A DNA stretch of 23,803 bases from the NCBI GenBank assembly GCA_050010255.1, contig JBEKLJ010000020.1, positions 1 to 23,803 of the forward strand. The letters run 5' to 3'. The number at the start of each line of letters is the position of its first letter. Position 1 is the stretch's first letter. The notes beneath the pieces were generated by a model. It did not search any database. It was not told the DNA's origin and saw only the letters and a program-made list of their open reading frames with translations. Both the position numbers and the translations under genes were made by a program. The DNA comes from JBEKLJ01 sp050010255 (GTDB lineage Bacteria; Acidobacteriota; Terriglobia; Bryobacterales; Bryobacteraceae). Of the stretch, positions 6,468 through 13,685 are shown one piece after another.

Positions 6468-7595
6468 TTGCCTCAAGACACGCGCGTTGTCCTGTTTGTC
6501 TTCGGGACCCGGCCGGAAGCCATCAAGTTGTGCCCCGTGGTGCGTCATCTCCGGAGCCGCCCCGAGTTCGCGGTCAAGGTCTGCGTGACCGCCCAGCATC
6601 GCCAGATGCTGGACCAGGTGCTGGAGGCCTTCGAGGTCGTTCCGGATTACGACCTGGACGTCATGCGGCCGGACCAGACCCTCTCGCAATCGACTTCCCG
6701 GATTATGGCCAGCCTGGAGGCGGTGCTCACGGCCGTGCGCCCCAGCCTGGTCCTGGTGCAGGGGGACACCACTACCACGCTGTGCGGCGCCCTGGCGGCC
6801 TTCTACCACCACATCCCGGCCGGACACGTCGAAGCCGGCCTGCGCACCTGGGACATGCGGCAGCCTTTCCCCGAAGAGATGAACCGGGTGCTGACAACCC
6901 GGCTGGTCTCCCTGCACTTTGCCGCAACTGAGTGGGCGGCCTCGAATCTCCACGCGGAGGGAGTTCCCCCCGAGCGGGTCACCGTGACCGGCCAGACCGG
7001 CATCGACGCCGTGCTCTACGTTCGCGACAGGCTGGAGAGTGGCGCGCTACGCGGGCCGGAGTGGCCGCAACTGGATCCCTCCAAGAAGCTCATCGTGGTC
7101 ACCGCGCACCGGCGGGAGAGCTTCGGGGAGGGCTTCGCGCGGATCTGCTCGGCGCTGGGCCGGCTGGCCGAGCGCCCGGACGTCGAGATCGTCTACCCGG
7201 TGCATCCCAACCCGAACGTTCAGGCGCCGGTCCGGCGGCTCCTCTCCGCCCGCGGCAACATCGTGCTCGTGGAACCACTCGAGTACGTGCCCTTTGTGGA
7301 CCTCATGCGGCGCGCGTACATATTGATCACCGATTCGGGCGGGGTCCAGGAAGAGGGGCCCTCGCTGGGCAAGCCAATTCTGGTTCTGCGGGAGAAGACC
7401 GAGCGGCCCGAAGCCGTTCAGGCGGGCACGGTGAAGTTGGTCGGCACGGACGAGCAAGCGATCGTCGCCGAAGCCACCCGGCTGCTCGAAGACCGGGCGG
7501 AGTACGACCGCATGGCGCGCGTTCACAACCCTTACGGGGACGGTCGCGCCAGCCCCCGGATCGGGGAGGCAATCCTCTCATTTTTCAGGGACTAA
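6468..7595 (+). CDS. wecB: UDP-N-acetylglucosamine 2-epimerase (non-hydrolysing)
   Basis: 375 residues from a TTG at 6468; an in-frame TTG at 6417 would add 17 Arg/Ala-rich residues unlike the family. Signature blocks are VFGTRPEAIKLCPVV at the N-terminus, VQGDTTTTL, HVEAGLRTWDMRQPFPEEMNR, VTAHRRESFGEG, PVHPNPNVQAPV, and ITDSGGVQEEGPSLGKPILVLREKTERPEAVQAGT. The enzyme interconverts UDP-GlcNAc and UDP-ManNAc, supplying ManNAc or ManNAcA for surface polysaccharides. It starts 99 bp after infA. A TAGAAA box seven bases before TTG 6468 would fit a leaderless start. No other polysaccharide genes adjoin it; galT lies about 1.6 kb downstream on the other strand. Confidence 0.93.
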   Translation: MPQDTRVVLFVFGTRPEAIKLCPVVRHLRSRPEFAVKVCVTAQHRQMLDQVLEAFEVVPDYDLDVMRPDQTLSQSTSRIMASLEAVLTAVRPSLVLVQGDTTTTLCGALAAFYHHIPAGHVEAGLRTWDMRQPFPEEMNRVLTTRLVSLHFAATEWAASNLHAEGVPPERVTVTGQTGIDAVLYVRDRLESGALRGPEWPQLDPSKKLIVVTAHRRESFGEGFARICSALGRLAERPDVEIVYPVHPNPNVQAPVRRLLSARGNIVLVEPLEYVPFVDLMRRAYILITDSGGVQEEGPSLGKPILVLREKTERPEAVQAGTVKLVGTDEQAIVAEATRLLEDRAEYDRMARVHNPYGDGRASPRIGEAILSFFRD

Positions 7596-7640
7596 TTCCG
7601 CTGCGCCGGACCCAGAATAGGGGTGGCTGCGCCTCGGGAT

Positions 7641-7667
7641 GGGGCCGTGAGCGGCGCCGGCGGCCCC
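7641..7667. terminator. Hairpin between wecB and the AAA+/receiver gene
   Basis: GGGGCCG (7641-7647) and CGGCCCC (7661-7667) pair around a 13-nt GC-rich loop. No U-tract follows. It could be a weak terminator or an mRNA element before the next gene, which starts 15 bases later. Confidence 0.35.
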
Positions 7668-7681
7668 ATAATGGGGTCCGG

Positions 7682-9151
7682 ATGGGGGAGGCCGCTGGCG
7701 TGAGGACTCTGGGGACTTCTGGGAGACCCAAGAAACCCTCGGGCGCCTCCCCGTCCAACGAAGCCCCCTCCGACGACCTGGTGAGCCTGCTCTCGCGGAA
7801 GGTCATCGGCCAGCCGGCGGCCATGCAGCACATCGTCCCCTACGTGGAAATGTTCCGCGCCGGCTTGTCCCCCGAGGGAAGACCTGCCGGGGTCTTCCTG
7901 CTGCTGGGACCGACCGGAACGGGGAAAACCAAGACGGTCGAGGCGCTGGCTGATGTGCTGCACGGCAGCGAGAAGAACCTGCTGAGGGTGGACTGCGGCG
8001 AGTACCAGATGGAGCATGAGGTGGCCAAGCTCATCGGGGCGCCGCCGGGATACCTGGGCCACCGTGAGACCCAGCCGATGCTCACCCAGCAGAAGCTGAA
8101 TGCGGTCACCAGCGACCACTGCGGCCTCTCCATCGTCCTGTTCGACGAGATCGAGAAGGCGGCCCCGTCGATGCTGCACCTGCTGCTCGGCATCCTGGAC
8201 CGGGCGACGCTGCGGCTGGGCGACAACACCGCGGTGAACTTCGAGAACAGCGTCATCTTCCTGACCAGCAACCTGGGCGCGCGCGAGATGATGAAGGAGC
8301 TCCGCCCGGAGTTCGGGTTTCAGGCGGCGGCGCCGCGGGAGCTTCCGGATCTGTCCAACAAGCTGGAAAGCATCGTGGGCTGCGCGGTGCGCAGGAAGTT
8401 CTCGCCCGAGTTCGTCAACCGCATCGACGCGGTGATCACCTATCAGCCGCTCGGCCAGGACTCGCTGGCCGCGATCCTCGATCAGCAGATCTGCGAACTC
8501 CAGCGGCACGTGAACACGCGCCTGGGCGACCGCTGCTTCGACATCGAGGTGCCGCTCGAGAGCCGGCAATTCCTGCTCCGCACCGGGACCAGCCCCGAGT
8601 ACGGCGCGCGGGAGCTGAGGCGCACCATCCACCGCCAACTGACGCAGCCGCTGGCGACGATGGTGGCGGCGGCCAGGATCGAGCCGGGCGCATGCGTGCG
8701 GGTCGAGCCGGCGCAGGACCAGGAGAGCCTTCTCATCCGCGCGCTGGACCGGGGCGGCCCTCGCGCGCCAAAGCCTCTCACCGTGCTGCTGGTGGACGAC
8801 AACCGCGAGCTGGTGCGTCTCCTCGAACGGTGGATGGCGCAGGCCGGCTGGCGGCTGGTGACGGCGCAGTCGGCGCAGGCAGCCCGCGAGCTCGCTGCCG
8901 GCCAGGCGCCCAACGCGGTGCTGCTCGACTACCTGCTTCCGGATGGCAACGGGGTCGATCTGGGCGTGGTGCTTCAGCGCAAGACGCCCAGGGTCCAGGT
9001 GATCCTCATGACTGGAACGAAGCTCTCGCCCGAGGAAGAGGAGATCTGCCGGAAGCACGACTTCCCAGTCCTGCGGAAGCCATTCCTGGCGGGCGATATT
9101 GTGAACCTGCTCCGCGCGCGGCTCCTCCAATCCTCGGCCGCCGGCGTGTGA
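7682..9151 (+). CDS. AAA+ ATPase (ClpB/HslU-type module) fused to a response-regulator receiver domain
   Basis: 489 residues from the ATG at 7682; the frame is open further upstream only as a shadow of wecB. Residues about 30-355 are one Clp-type AAA+ module. It has Walker A GPTGTGKT (76-83), the segment GAPPGYLGHRE, Walker B VLFDEIEKA (D155, E156), sensor 1 TSNLGARE (N197), arginine finger FVNRID (R247) and sensor 2 YGARELRR (R310), then a small D2-like lid. Residues about 366-485 are a complete receiver: acidic pair D372/D373, phospho-acceptor D416 in LLDYLLPDGNG, T444, and K466 in LRKPF. There is no Clp N-domain, M-domain, sigma-54-contacting GAFTGA loop or DNA-binding domain. I infer a phosphorylation-controlled unfoldase or remodelling ATPase. 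No partner kinase or protease is adjacent. Start choice is moderately sure. Confidence 0.9.
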   Translation: MGEAAGVRTLGTSGRPKKPSGASPSNEAPSDDLVSLLSRKVIGQPAAMQHIVPYVEMFRAGLSPEGRPAGVFLLLGPTGTGKTKTVEALADVLHGSEKNLLRVDCGEYQMEHEVAKLIGAPPGYLGHRETQPMLTQQKLNAVTSDHCGLSIVLFDEIEKAAPSMLHLLLGILDRATLRLGDNTAVNFENSVIFLTSNLGAREMMKELRPEFGFQAAAPRELPDLSNKLESIVGCAVRRKFSPEFVNRIDAVITYQPLGQDSLAAILDQQICELQRHVNTRLGDRCFDIEVPLESRQFLLRTGTSPEYGARELRRTIHRQLTQPLATMVAAARIEPGACVRVEPAQDQESLLIRALDRGGPRAPKPLTVLLVDDNRELVRLLERWMAQAGWRLVTAQSAQAARELAAGQAPNAVLLDYLLPDGNGVDLGVVLQRKTPRVQVILMTGTKLSPEEEEICRKHDFPVLRKPFLAGDIVNLLRARLLQSSAAGV

Positions 9152-9192
9152 AGCGCGCCTGGCGCACCGCGGCAGGTGGCTGGTGAGAAATG

Positions 9193-9208
9193 CGGGCTGG
9201 CTAGCCCG
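9193..9208. terminator. Hairpin between convergent AAA+/receiver gene and galT
   Basis: CGGGCT-GGCT-AGCCCG forms a 6-bp stem with a 4-nt loop and includes the galT stop codon. It lacks a U-tract. Its position in a short convergent gap suggests a bidirectional terminator. Confidence 0.35.
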
Positions 9209-10202
9209 ATCCGGCGTCGCGCAGGAAGCGGGCCGCCTCTTCGGGCGGGGTCGGGTTGATGTAGAAGCCCGTGCCCCACTCGAAGCCCGCCACCCGCGTC
9301 AGCTTCGGCATCAGCTCGATGTGCCAGTGGTAATAGGGCAGCTCGGACTCCTGGAGCGGCGACGTGTGGATCATGTAGTTGTAGGCCGGCCGCTCCAGCA
9401 CCTTGTCGATCTCCCGCAGCAGCACCGGCATCAGCCAGCCCAGGTTGCGGAACGCCGGAACGTCCGAGCTCTCGAAGTGCGAAAAGTGCCGCCGCGGCAG
9501 GATCCAGACCTCGAAGGGAAAGCGCGCCGCGAAGGGGCAGATGGCCACGAACTGCTCGGTCTCCAGCACGATGCGGCTGCCGGTGTCGATCTCCTGACGG
9601 ATGATGTCGCAGTAGATGCAGCGCTCTCGCAGGTCGTAGTACTTCTTGGCCCCCTCCATCTCCTCGGCCACGCGGCGCGGGATCACCGGCAGCGCGATCA
9701 ACTGCGAGTGCGTGTGCTCGAGCGTGGCCCCGGCCGTCTCGCCGTGATTCTTGAAGACCAGGATGTAGCGCATCCGGCGGTCCTTCTTCAGGTCGAGGAT
9801 GCGGTCGCGGCAGGCCCAGAAGACGTCTTCGACGGCCTTGTCCGGCATCCCGGCCAGCGTCAACTGGTGGTCCGGCGTCTCGATGATGACCTCATGCGCG
9901 CCGACGCCGTTCATGCGGTCATACAGGCCCTCGCCCTGGCGGTCGAAATCGCCCTCGACCCGCAGCGCGGGGAACTTGTTCGGCACCACGCGCAGGCTCC
10001 AGCCGGGCTCGTTCGGCCCGCCGCTCTGGCGGTAGCACAGCACCTCGGGCGGAGTCTTCTGCTCGCTGCCGGGGCAGAACGGGCAGAACCGGCCCCCCTG
10101 GATGACGACCTGCTCGCGGGCGAAGTCCTGGGGCCGGCGGGCGCGGTCCGTGGCAATGATCACCCAGCGGCCGGTGATAGGATCTCGGCGGAATTCTGGC
10201 AA
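9201..10202 (-). CDS. galT: Galactose-1-phosphate uridylyltransferase
   Basis: 333 residues from a TTG at 10202, chosen because GGAGGAG lies six bases upstream and the protein then begins MPEFRRDPITGRWVIIATDRARRP, the usual family start; a TTG at 10229 would place that site inside the gene. The enzyme belongs to the HIT superfamily and transfers UMP between UDP-glucose and galactose-1-phosphate (Leloir pathway). Visible motifs are the zinc pair C40/C43 (FCPFC), the catalytic GATLEHTHSQ with H165 as likely nucleophile, a second pair C195/C198, and HWHIELMP (H292, H294). The active-site His-Thr-His replaces the E. coli His-Pro-His, a variant I believe is found in other bacterial GalT proteins. 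No galK or galE is adjacent. It has its own promoter after the sphingolipid operon. Confidence 0.94.
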   Translation of the reverse strand: MPEFRRDPITGRWVIIATDRARRPQDFAREQVVIQGGRFCPFCPGSEQKTPPEVLCYRQSGGPNEPGWSLRVVPNKFPALRVEGDFDRQGEGLYDRMNGVGAHEVIIETPDHQLTLAGMPDKAVEDVFWACRDRILDLKKDRRMRYILVFKNHGETAGATLEHTHSQLIALPVIPRRVAEEMEGAKKYYDLRERCIYCDIIRQEIDTGSRIVLETEQFVAICPFAARFPFEVWILPRRHFSHFESSDVPAFRNLGWLMPVLLREIDKVLERPAYNYMIHTSPLQESELPYYHWHIELMPKLTRVAGFEWGTGFYINPTPPEEAARFLRDAGSG

Positions 10203-10244
10203 TCGACGCTCCTCCACCAACGCATACAACTACGAGGAACCGCC

Positions 10245-10268
10245 ATTATATCGTTGCCGCAGCGCTGC
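10245..10268 (-). promoter_or_regulatory. galT promoter with adjacent palindrome
   Basis: The minus strand has a perfect TATAAT (10250-10245), giving a leader of about 35 bases before the TTG start. Just upstream is the 10-bp palindrome GCAGCGCTGC (10259-10268), inside the -10/-35 spacer where a repressor could act. No clear -35 is present. Confidence 0.5.
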
Positions 10269-10342
10269 AGTGTTGTCCGATAGCGGAGGCGGTGCTCTCA
10301 GGCGCCCCGGCAGGCCGTTGGCGAGAAGTCCGGACGAGCCCG

Positions 10343-11599
10343 TCAGGCTTGCGGACTGAGGTCGATGCCCAGTTGGCGCGCGTTGCGGACAATGCTTCCC
10401 ACCAGCCGGTCCACGTGGGCTTCGGTATGCGCGGCGGTGCAGGAGATGCGCAGCAGGTTTTGGGTGGCCGCCGGGCGAAGCACCGGGTTGACGTAGATGC
10501 CGTCCTCCAGCAGCGCCTTGCACAGGCGGCAGAGGTCGATCTCCTCCGGCACGACCACGGGGACAATGGGCGTCTCGCCCTCCAGCACCCAGCAGCCGCA
10601 AGCTCTCAGCGCACTGCGCAGCCAGGCCCCGATGGCCAGCAGCCGCGCGCGACGCTCCGGCTCCTCTCGCACCAGGTCGATGGCCGCATTGACGGCGCCC
10701 ACCGAAGCAGGCGCCAGTGCGGCAGAGAAGACGAAGGGCCGCGCGGTGTGCTTCAGGTACTCGATGACGTCCTTCTGGGAGGCTACGAACCCCCCCACCG
10801 AGGCCAGCGATTTCGAGAACGTGCCCATGACGATATCCACCTCGTCCAGCACGCCGAAGTGGTCCGCCGCGCCCGCGCCGGATGGGCCCAGCACGCCAAT
10901 GCCGTGCGCTTCGTCCACGTAGACTCGCGCCTCGTACTTCTTGGCCAGCCGGACGATTCCGGGCAGATCGGCCAGGTCGCCTTCCATGCTGAAGACGCCT
11001 TCCGAGACGATCAGGACCTTCTCATCCGCCGAGCAGTTCGCCAGGCAGGTCTCCAGGTGGCCCAGGTCGTTGTGCCGGAAGCGGACGGTGCGGGCCGGCG
11101 CCCGCAAAGCGCCCTCGAGCAGGCTGGCGTGCATGTTGTGGTCACAGACCAGCACATCTCCCCGGTCCGTGATCGCCGACAGCGCCGCATAGTTCGCCTG
11201 GAACCCCGTGCCGAAAATCATGGCCGCTTCCTTGCGGACCAGGGTGGCCAGCTTCTCCTCCACCTGGACGTGCAGGTCGAGGGTGCCGTTCAGCAGGCGC
11301 GAGCCGCTGCAGCCGCTTCCGTACCGCTGCACGGCCTCGGCCGCCGCTGCCTTCACCCGCGGGTGCGTGGTGAGGCCCAGGTAGTCGTTGGAGCCGAACA
11401 TGAGCACTTTGCGGCTGCCCATTCGGATCTCGCCGGGGCCGCAACCCTCGTGACCACCGAAGACTTCGAACCAGAGGTACAGGCCGGCTGCCTGCATATC
11501 GCGCGGGCGGGTGAAGCTGCGACACCTTTCGAACAGGTCGTTGCTGCCCTTGGCGTGCTGCCTGCCGCGCGCGGTTGTTGAGGGGGATGGACTTCGCAT
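10343..11599 (-). CDS. spt: Serine palmitoyltransferase-like alpha-oxoamine synthase
   Basis: 418 residues from the ATG at 11599, two bases after the upstream stop; a GTG at 11611 would overlap that gene. This is a PLP alpha-oxoamine synthase. It shows LMFGSNDYLGLTTHPRVK, YGSGCSGSRLLNGTLDLHVQVEEKLA, the cofactor-binding VDEAHG (D229, H232) and the PLP lysine K263 in GTFSKSLASVGG. The family includes 8-amino-7-oxononanoate synthase, 2-amino-3-ketobutyrate ligase and serine palmitoyltransferase. The NGTLDLH block and the operon partners favour SPT, which condenses serine with an acyl thioester to 3-ketosphinganine. It is the last of four overlapping or abutting genes. An acyl-carrier protein, present beside SPT in Caulobacter, is not seen here. 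Superfamily is certain, SPT activity likely. Confidence 0.85.
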   Translation of the reverse strand: MRSPSPSTTARGRQHAKGSNDLFERCRSFTRPRDMQAAGLYLWFEVFGGHEGCGPGEIRMGSRKVLMFGSNDYLGLTTHPRVKAAAAEAVQRYGSGCSGSRLLNGTLDLHVQVEEKLATLVRKEAAMIFGTGFQANYAALSAITDRGDVLVCDHNMHASLLEGALRAPARTVRFRHNDLGHLETCLANCSADEKVLIVSEGVFSMEGDLADLPGIVRLAKKYEARVYVDEAHGIGVLGPSGAGAADHFGVLDEVDIVMGTFSKSLASVGGFVASQKDVIEYLKHTARPFVFSAALAPASVGAVNAAIDLVREEPERRARLLAIGAWLRSALRACGCWVLEGETPIVPVVVPEEIDLCRLCKALLEDGIYVNPVLRPAATQNLLRISCTAAHTEAHVDRLVGSIVRNARQLGIDLSPQA

Positions 11600-11601
11600 G
11601 A

Positions 11602-12717
11602 TCAGTTCCACTCGTAGATGCGATATGTTTTGTACCGCCTGCCGCCGATCGCCTCAATCGACCGGTTCATTAGGGTATTGTCTTCCAGAACCCACGACAT
11701 CTCACAGTCCCGGTAGCCGAGCCGGGTTCCTTGCCTGAACAACTCGCGATAGAAGCCCGCTGCTACCCCGACCGTCCGGTACTCCTCCAGGACTCCAAGC
11801 ACAATAATCCGCACACTGCGGATCGACCGTTTATGATACAAGATTTTCAGCAGCCCGAGGGGAAGAATCCGTCCCCGGGCGTGTTTTAGGGCCTGGTTGA
11901 TGTCAGGCAGCGCCAGAGCGAACCCAACCACCTGGCCGTGGACCTCCCCCAGCAGGACCAGTTCCGGCTTCAGGATCATCCGCATGTCGCGGGCCATGAA
12001 CAGGAATTCGTCCCGGGTCATCGGGACGAAACCCCAGTTGCGGCTCCAGGCGGAGTTGTAGACCTTCCAGACCAGCTCGACCTCTTCCTGGAAGGCGTCC
12101 ATGCGAATCGGGCGGACGCGCATCCCCTGCCGCTCGGTCGAACGCGTGGCCACGCGCTCGACGCGCTCGATGGTGAAATCGTCGGTCGCGACGAAGTAGG
12201 CGTACAGGTCCTTGGCCTTGCGCAGGCCGGCCCCCTCCAGGAGCGACCCATAGTACGGAGGATTATAGGTCATCATCACTACGGGAGAGGAATCGAAGCC
12301 CTCCACCAGCAGCCCGCACTCGTAGTTGGTGGAAGGGTTCACCGGGCCACGGAAGATTCGCGCGCCGCGGGAGGCCAGCCACTGGCGCGCGGCCCCCAGC
12401 AGCGCGTCGGCCACCGCCTGGTCTTCCACGCACTCGAAGAAGCCGAAGTGCCCCGCCTCCTCCTGGTGGAAGTCGTTGTAGTTCCGGTCGTGGATGGCCG
12501 CGATGCGGCCCAGGCAATCGCCGTTCCGCAGGGCCAGGAAGCACTGCACTTCGGCGTGCCGATAGAAGGGGTGCTTGCGGCGGTCGAACAGCTCCTTCTG
12601 CGCGATCCTGAGCGGCGGCACCCAGTAGGGGTCGCCGCGGTAGAAGCGATAGGGCAGTTCGAGGAACTGGCGCAGTTCCCGCCCCTGCTCTGCTGGTAGG
12701 ATCTCAACAGCGCTCAA
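11602..12717 (-). CDS. GNAT-fold acyltransferase, bacterial ceramide synthase-like
   Basis: 371 residues from a TTG at 12717 whose codon overlaps the TGA of the upstream gene (TTGA); GGAAG lies about eight bases before it. It begins VEILPAEQGRELRQFLELPYRFYRGDPYWVPPLRIAQKELFDRRKHPFYRHAEVQCFLA, typical of the large GNAT-like proteins of about 370-390 residues that accompany bacterial serine palmitoyltransferase genes. The C-terminal half carries LLGEVHGQVVGFALALPDINQAL and VLEEYRTVGVAAGFYRELF, resembling the acyl-CoA-binding strand-helix of GNATs. In Caulobacter a protein of this kind is the N-acyltransferase making ceramide or dihydroceramide. Its place directly before the SPT-like gene supports that role. 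The activity is inferred; no substrate residues can be assigned. Confidence 0.78.
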   Translation of the reverse strand: MSAVEILPAEQGRELRQFLELPYRFYRGDPYWVPPLRIAQKELFDRRKHPFYRHAEVQCFLALRNGDCLGRIAAIHDRNYNDFHQEEAGHFGFFECVEDQAVADALLGAARQWLASRGARIFRGPVNPSTNYECGLLVEGFDSSPVVMMTYNPPYYGSLLEGAGLRKAKDLYAYFVATDDFTIERVERVATRSTERQGMRVRPIRMDAFQEEVELVWKVYNSAWSRNWGFVPMTRDEFLFMARDMRMILKPELVLLGEVHGQVVGFALALPDINQALKHARGRILPLGLLKILYHKRSIRSVRIIVLGVLEEYRTVGVAAGFYRELFRQGTRLGYRDCEMSWVLEDNTLMNRSIEAIGGRRYKTYRIYEWN

Positions 12718-13685
12718 GTGGTCTCTTCCGTCGTCACGCGGCCGGGTCTGCTCCCCGGCCGCCTCCGCTCCCGGTTCAGAGCTGCTGCGTAAATAATGGG
12801 CGCCGCGACCAGCAATGCAGCCGCCAGCACGGCGCCCGCGAGCACGTCAACTGTGTAATGATACCGCAGGTAGACCGTCGCGAAAATGATCGCCAACGAG
12901 TAAACGGAGAAGGCGGCGAAGAGTTTCATCGAAATGCGCCGGCTGCTCCAGCAGGCCAGCAGCGTGAGCTCGGTGTGCCCGCTGGGGAAGCAGTCGTAGT
13001 GGGCCGACTCGAGCTGGTTGAGCACGCGCTGCATCCCCTCGAACAGCCACAGCCCTCCCAGCCGGGTATGCTGCAGATGGGCCAGGAAGATTCGTGGCCC
13101 CCGTACCGGCACCAGCAGGTACCCGAGGTAGGAGGCCAGGAACCCGAGCGAGATCAGAAAGGCGTAGTACCGGAACTCAGGGTACCGCCGTTGGACCCAC
13201 AGCAGTACGCCCACCAGCAGCACCGCCGGGATGAAGAGCGTGTAGACCCACTGCAGGCCCTCCGTCAGCCACGGGCTGTGGACCCGCTCCAGCCACACCG
13301 TCGGATGGCTTCCCCACAGCCGGTGGTCCAGGCGCACCATGGCAGCGTCCAGATCAGTGTGCCGGATGGCCGGGATGAGGGTGACCAGCTCCCTGTAGCA
13401 CAGCGTGACGAGGACCAGCGGGTACCAATGACGGAGGACAGCCAGCAGCCGACGGCCGCCACCCGCCGCCGGCGGTCGGGACTTCACCAGGGCCAGGATC
13501 AGGGCGATCCCCACGGCGTGGGCCGCCAGGAGCAACGCCGCGTGCGGCACGCTCTTGAAGAAGCCCGCGATAAGGAGCCCGGCAGCGGCCAGGTAGCCGG
13601 CCAGGAGAACGTCCACGGGCCACCAGCCGCTGGGCAGTACGCGGTGCTCGCCGAGGTGCGGCGGGCTGATCAGTACTTCAGCCAT
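12714..13685 (-). CDS. PAP2/AUR1-family membrane enzyme, possible sphingolipid head-group synthase or phosphatase
   Basis: 323 residues with about six hydrophobic segments (near 22-42, 48-67, 88-105, 145-163, 174-194, 258-300). The catalytic motifs of the phosphatidic-acid-phosphatase/inositol-phosphorylceramide-synthase superfamily are present: VRGPR (195-198), CFPSGHTELT with H237, and RYHYTVDVLAG with H276 and D280. The second His and Asp are the nucleophile and its helper in this family. The layout, with an N-terminal LDHRLWGSHPTVWLE segment before GPR, resembles AUR1-type head-group transferases more than soluble phosphatases. The start overlaps the CerR-like stop by 16 bases and its own stop overlaps the acyltransferase start. 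I infer transfer of a phospho-headgroup to ceramide, or removal of phosphate from such a lipid. Substrate cannot be read from sequence. Confidence 0.82.
   Translation of the reverse strand: MAEVLISPPHLGEHRVLPSGWWPVDVLLAGYLAAAGLLIAGFFKSVPHAALLLAAHAVGIALILALVKSRPPAAGGGRRLLAVLRHWYPLVLVTLCYRELVTLIPAIRHTDLDAAMVRLDHRLWGSHPTVWLERVHSPWLTEGLQWVYTLFIPAVLLVGVLLWVQRRYPEFRYYAFLISLGFLASYLGYLLVPVRGPRIFLAHLQHTRLGGLWLFEGMQRVLNQLESAHYDCFPSGHTELTLLACWSSRRISMKLFAAFSVYSLAIIFATVYLRYHYTVDVLAGAVLAAALLVAAPIIYAAALNRERRRPGSRPGRVTTEETT

Noticed and set aside
6932..7681. N-terminal extension of the AAA+/receiver protein into wecB
   Set aside because: These 250 codons are a frame-shifted shadow of the well-conserved wecB C-terminus; the AAA+ protein begins near the ATG at 7682.
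7592..9130. A 512-codon minus-strand frame opposite the AAA+/receiver gene
   Set aside because: The plus strand has all AAA+ and receiver motifs in order. The minus frame is rich in Arg, His and Gln, has no known motif and is an antisense shadow.
10292..11581. A 429-codon plus-strand frame opposite the SPT-like gene
   Set aside because: It is antisense to an intact PLP enzyme and has no recognisable protein features.
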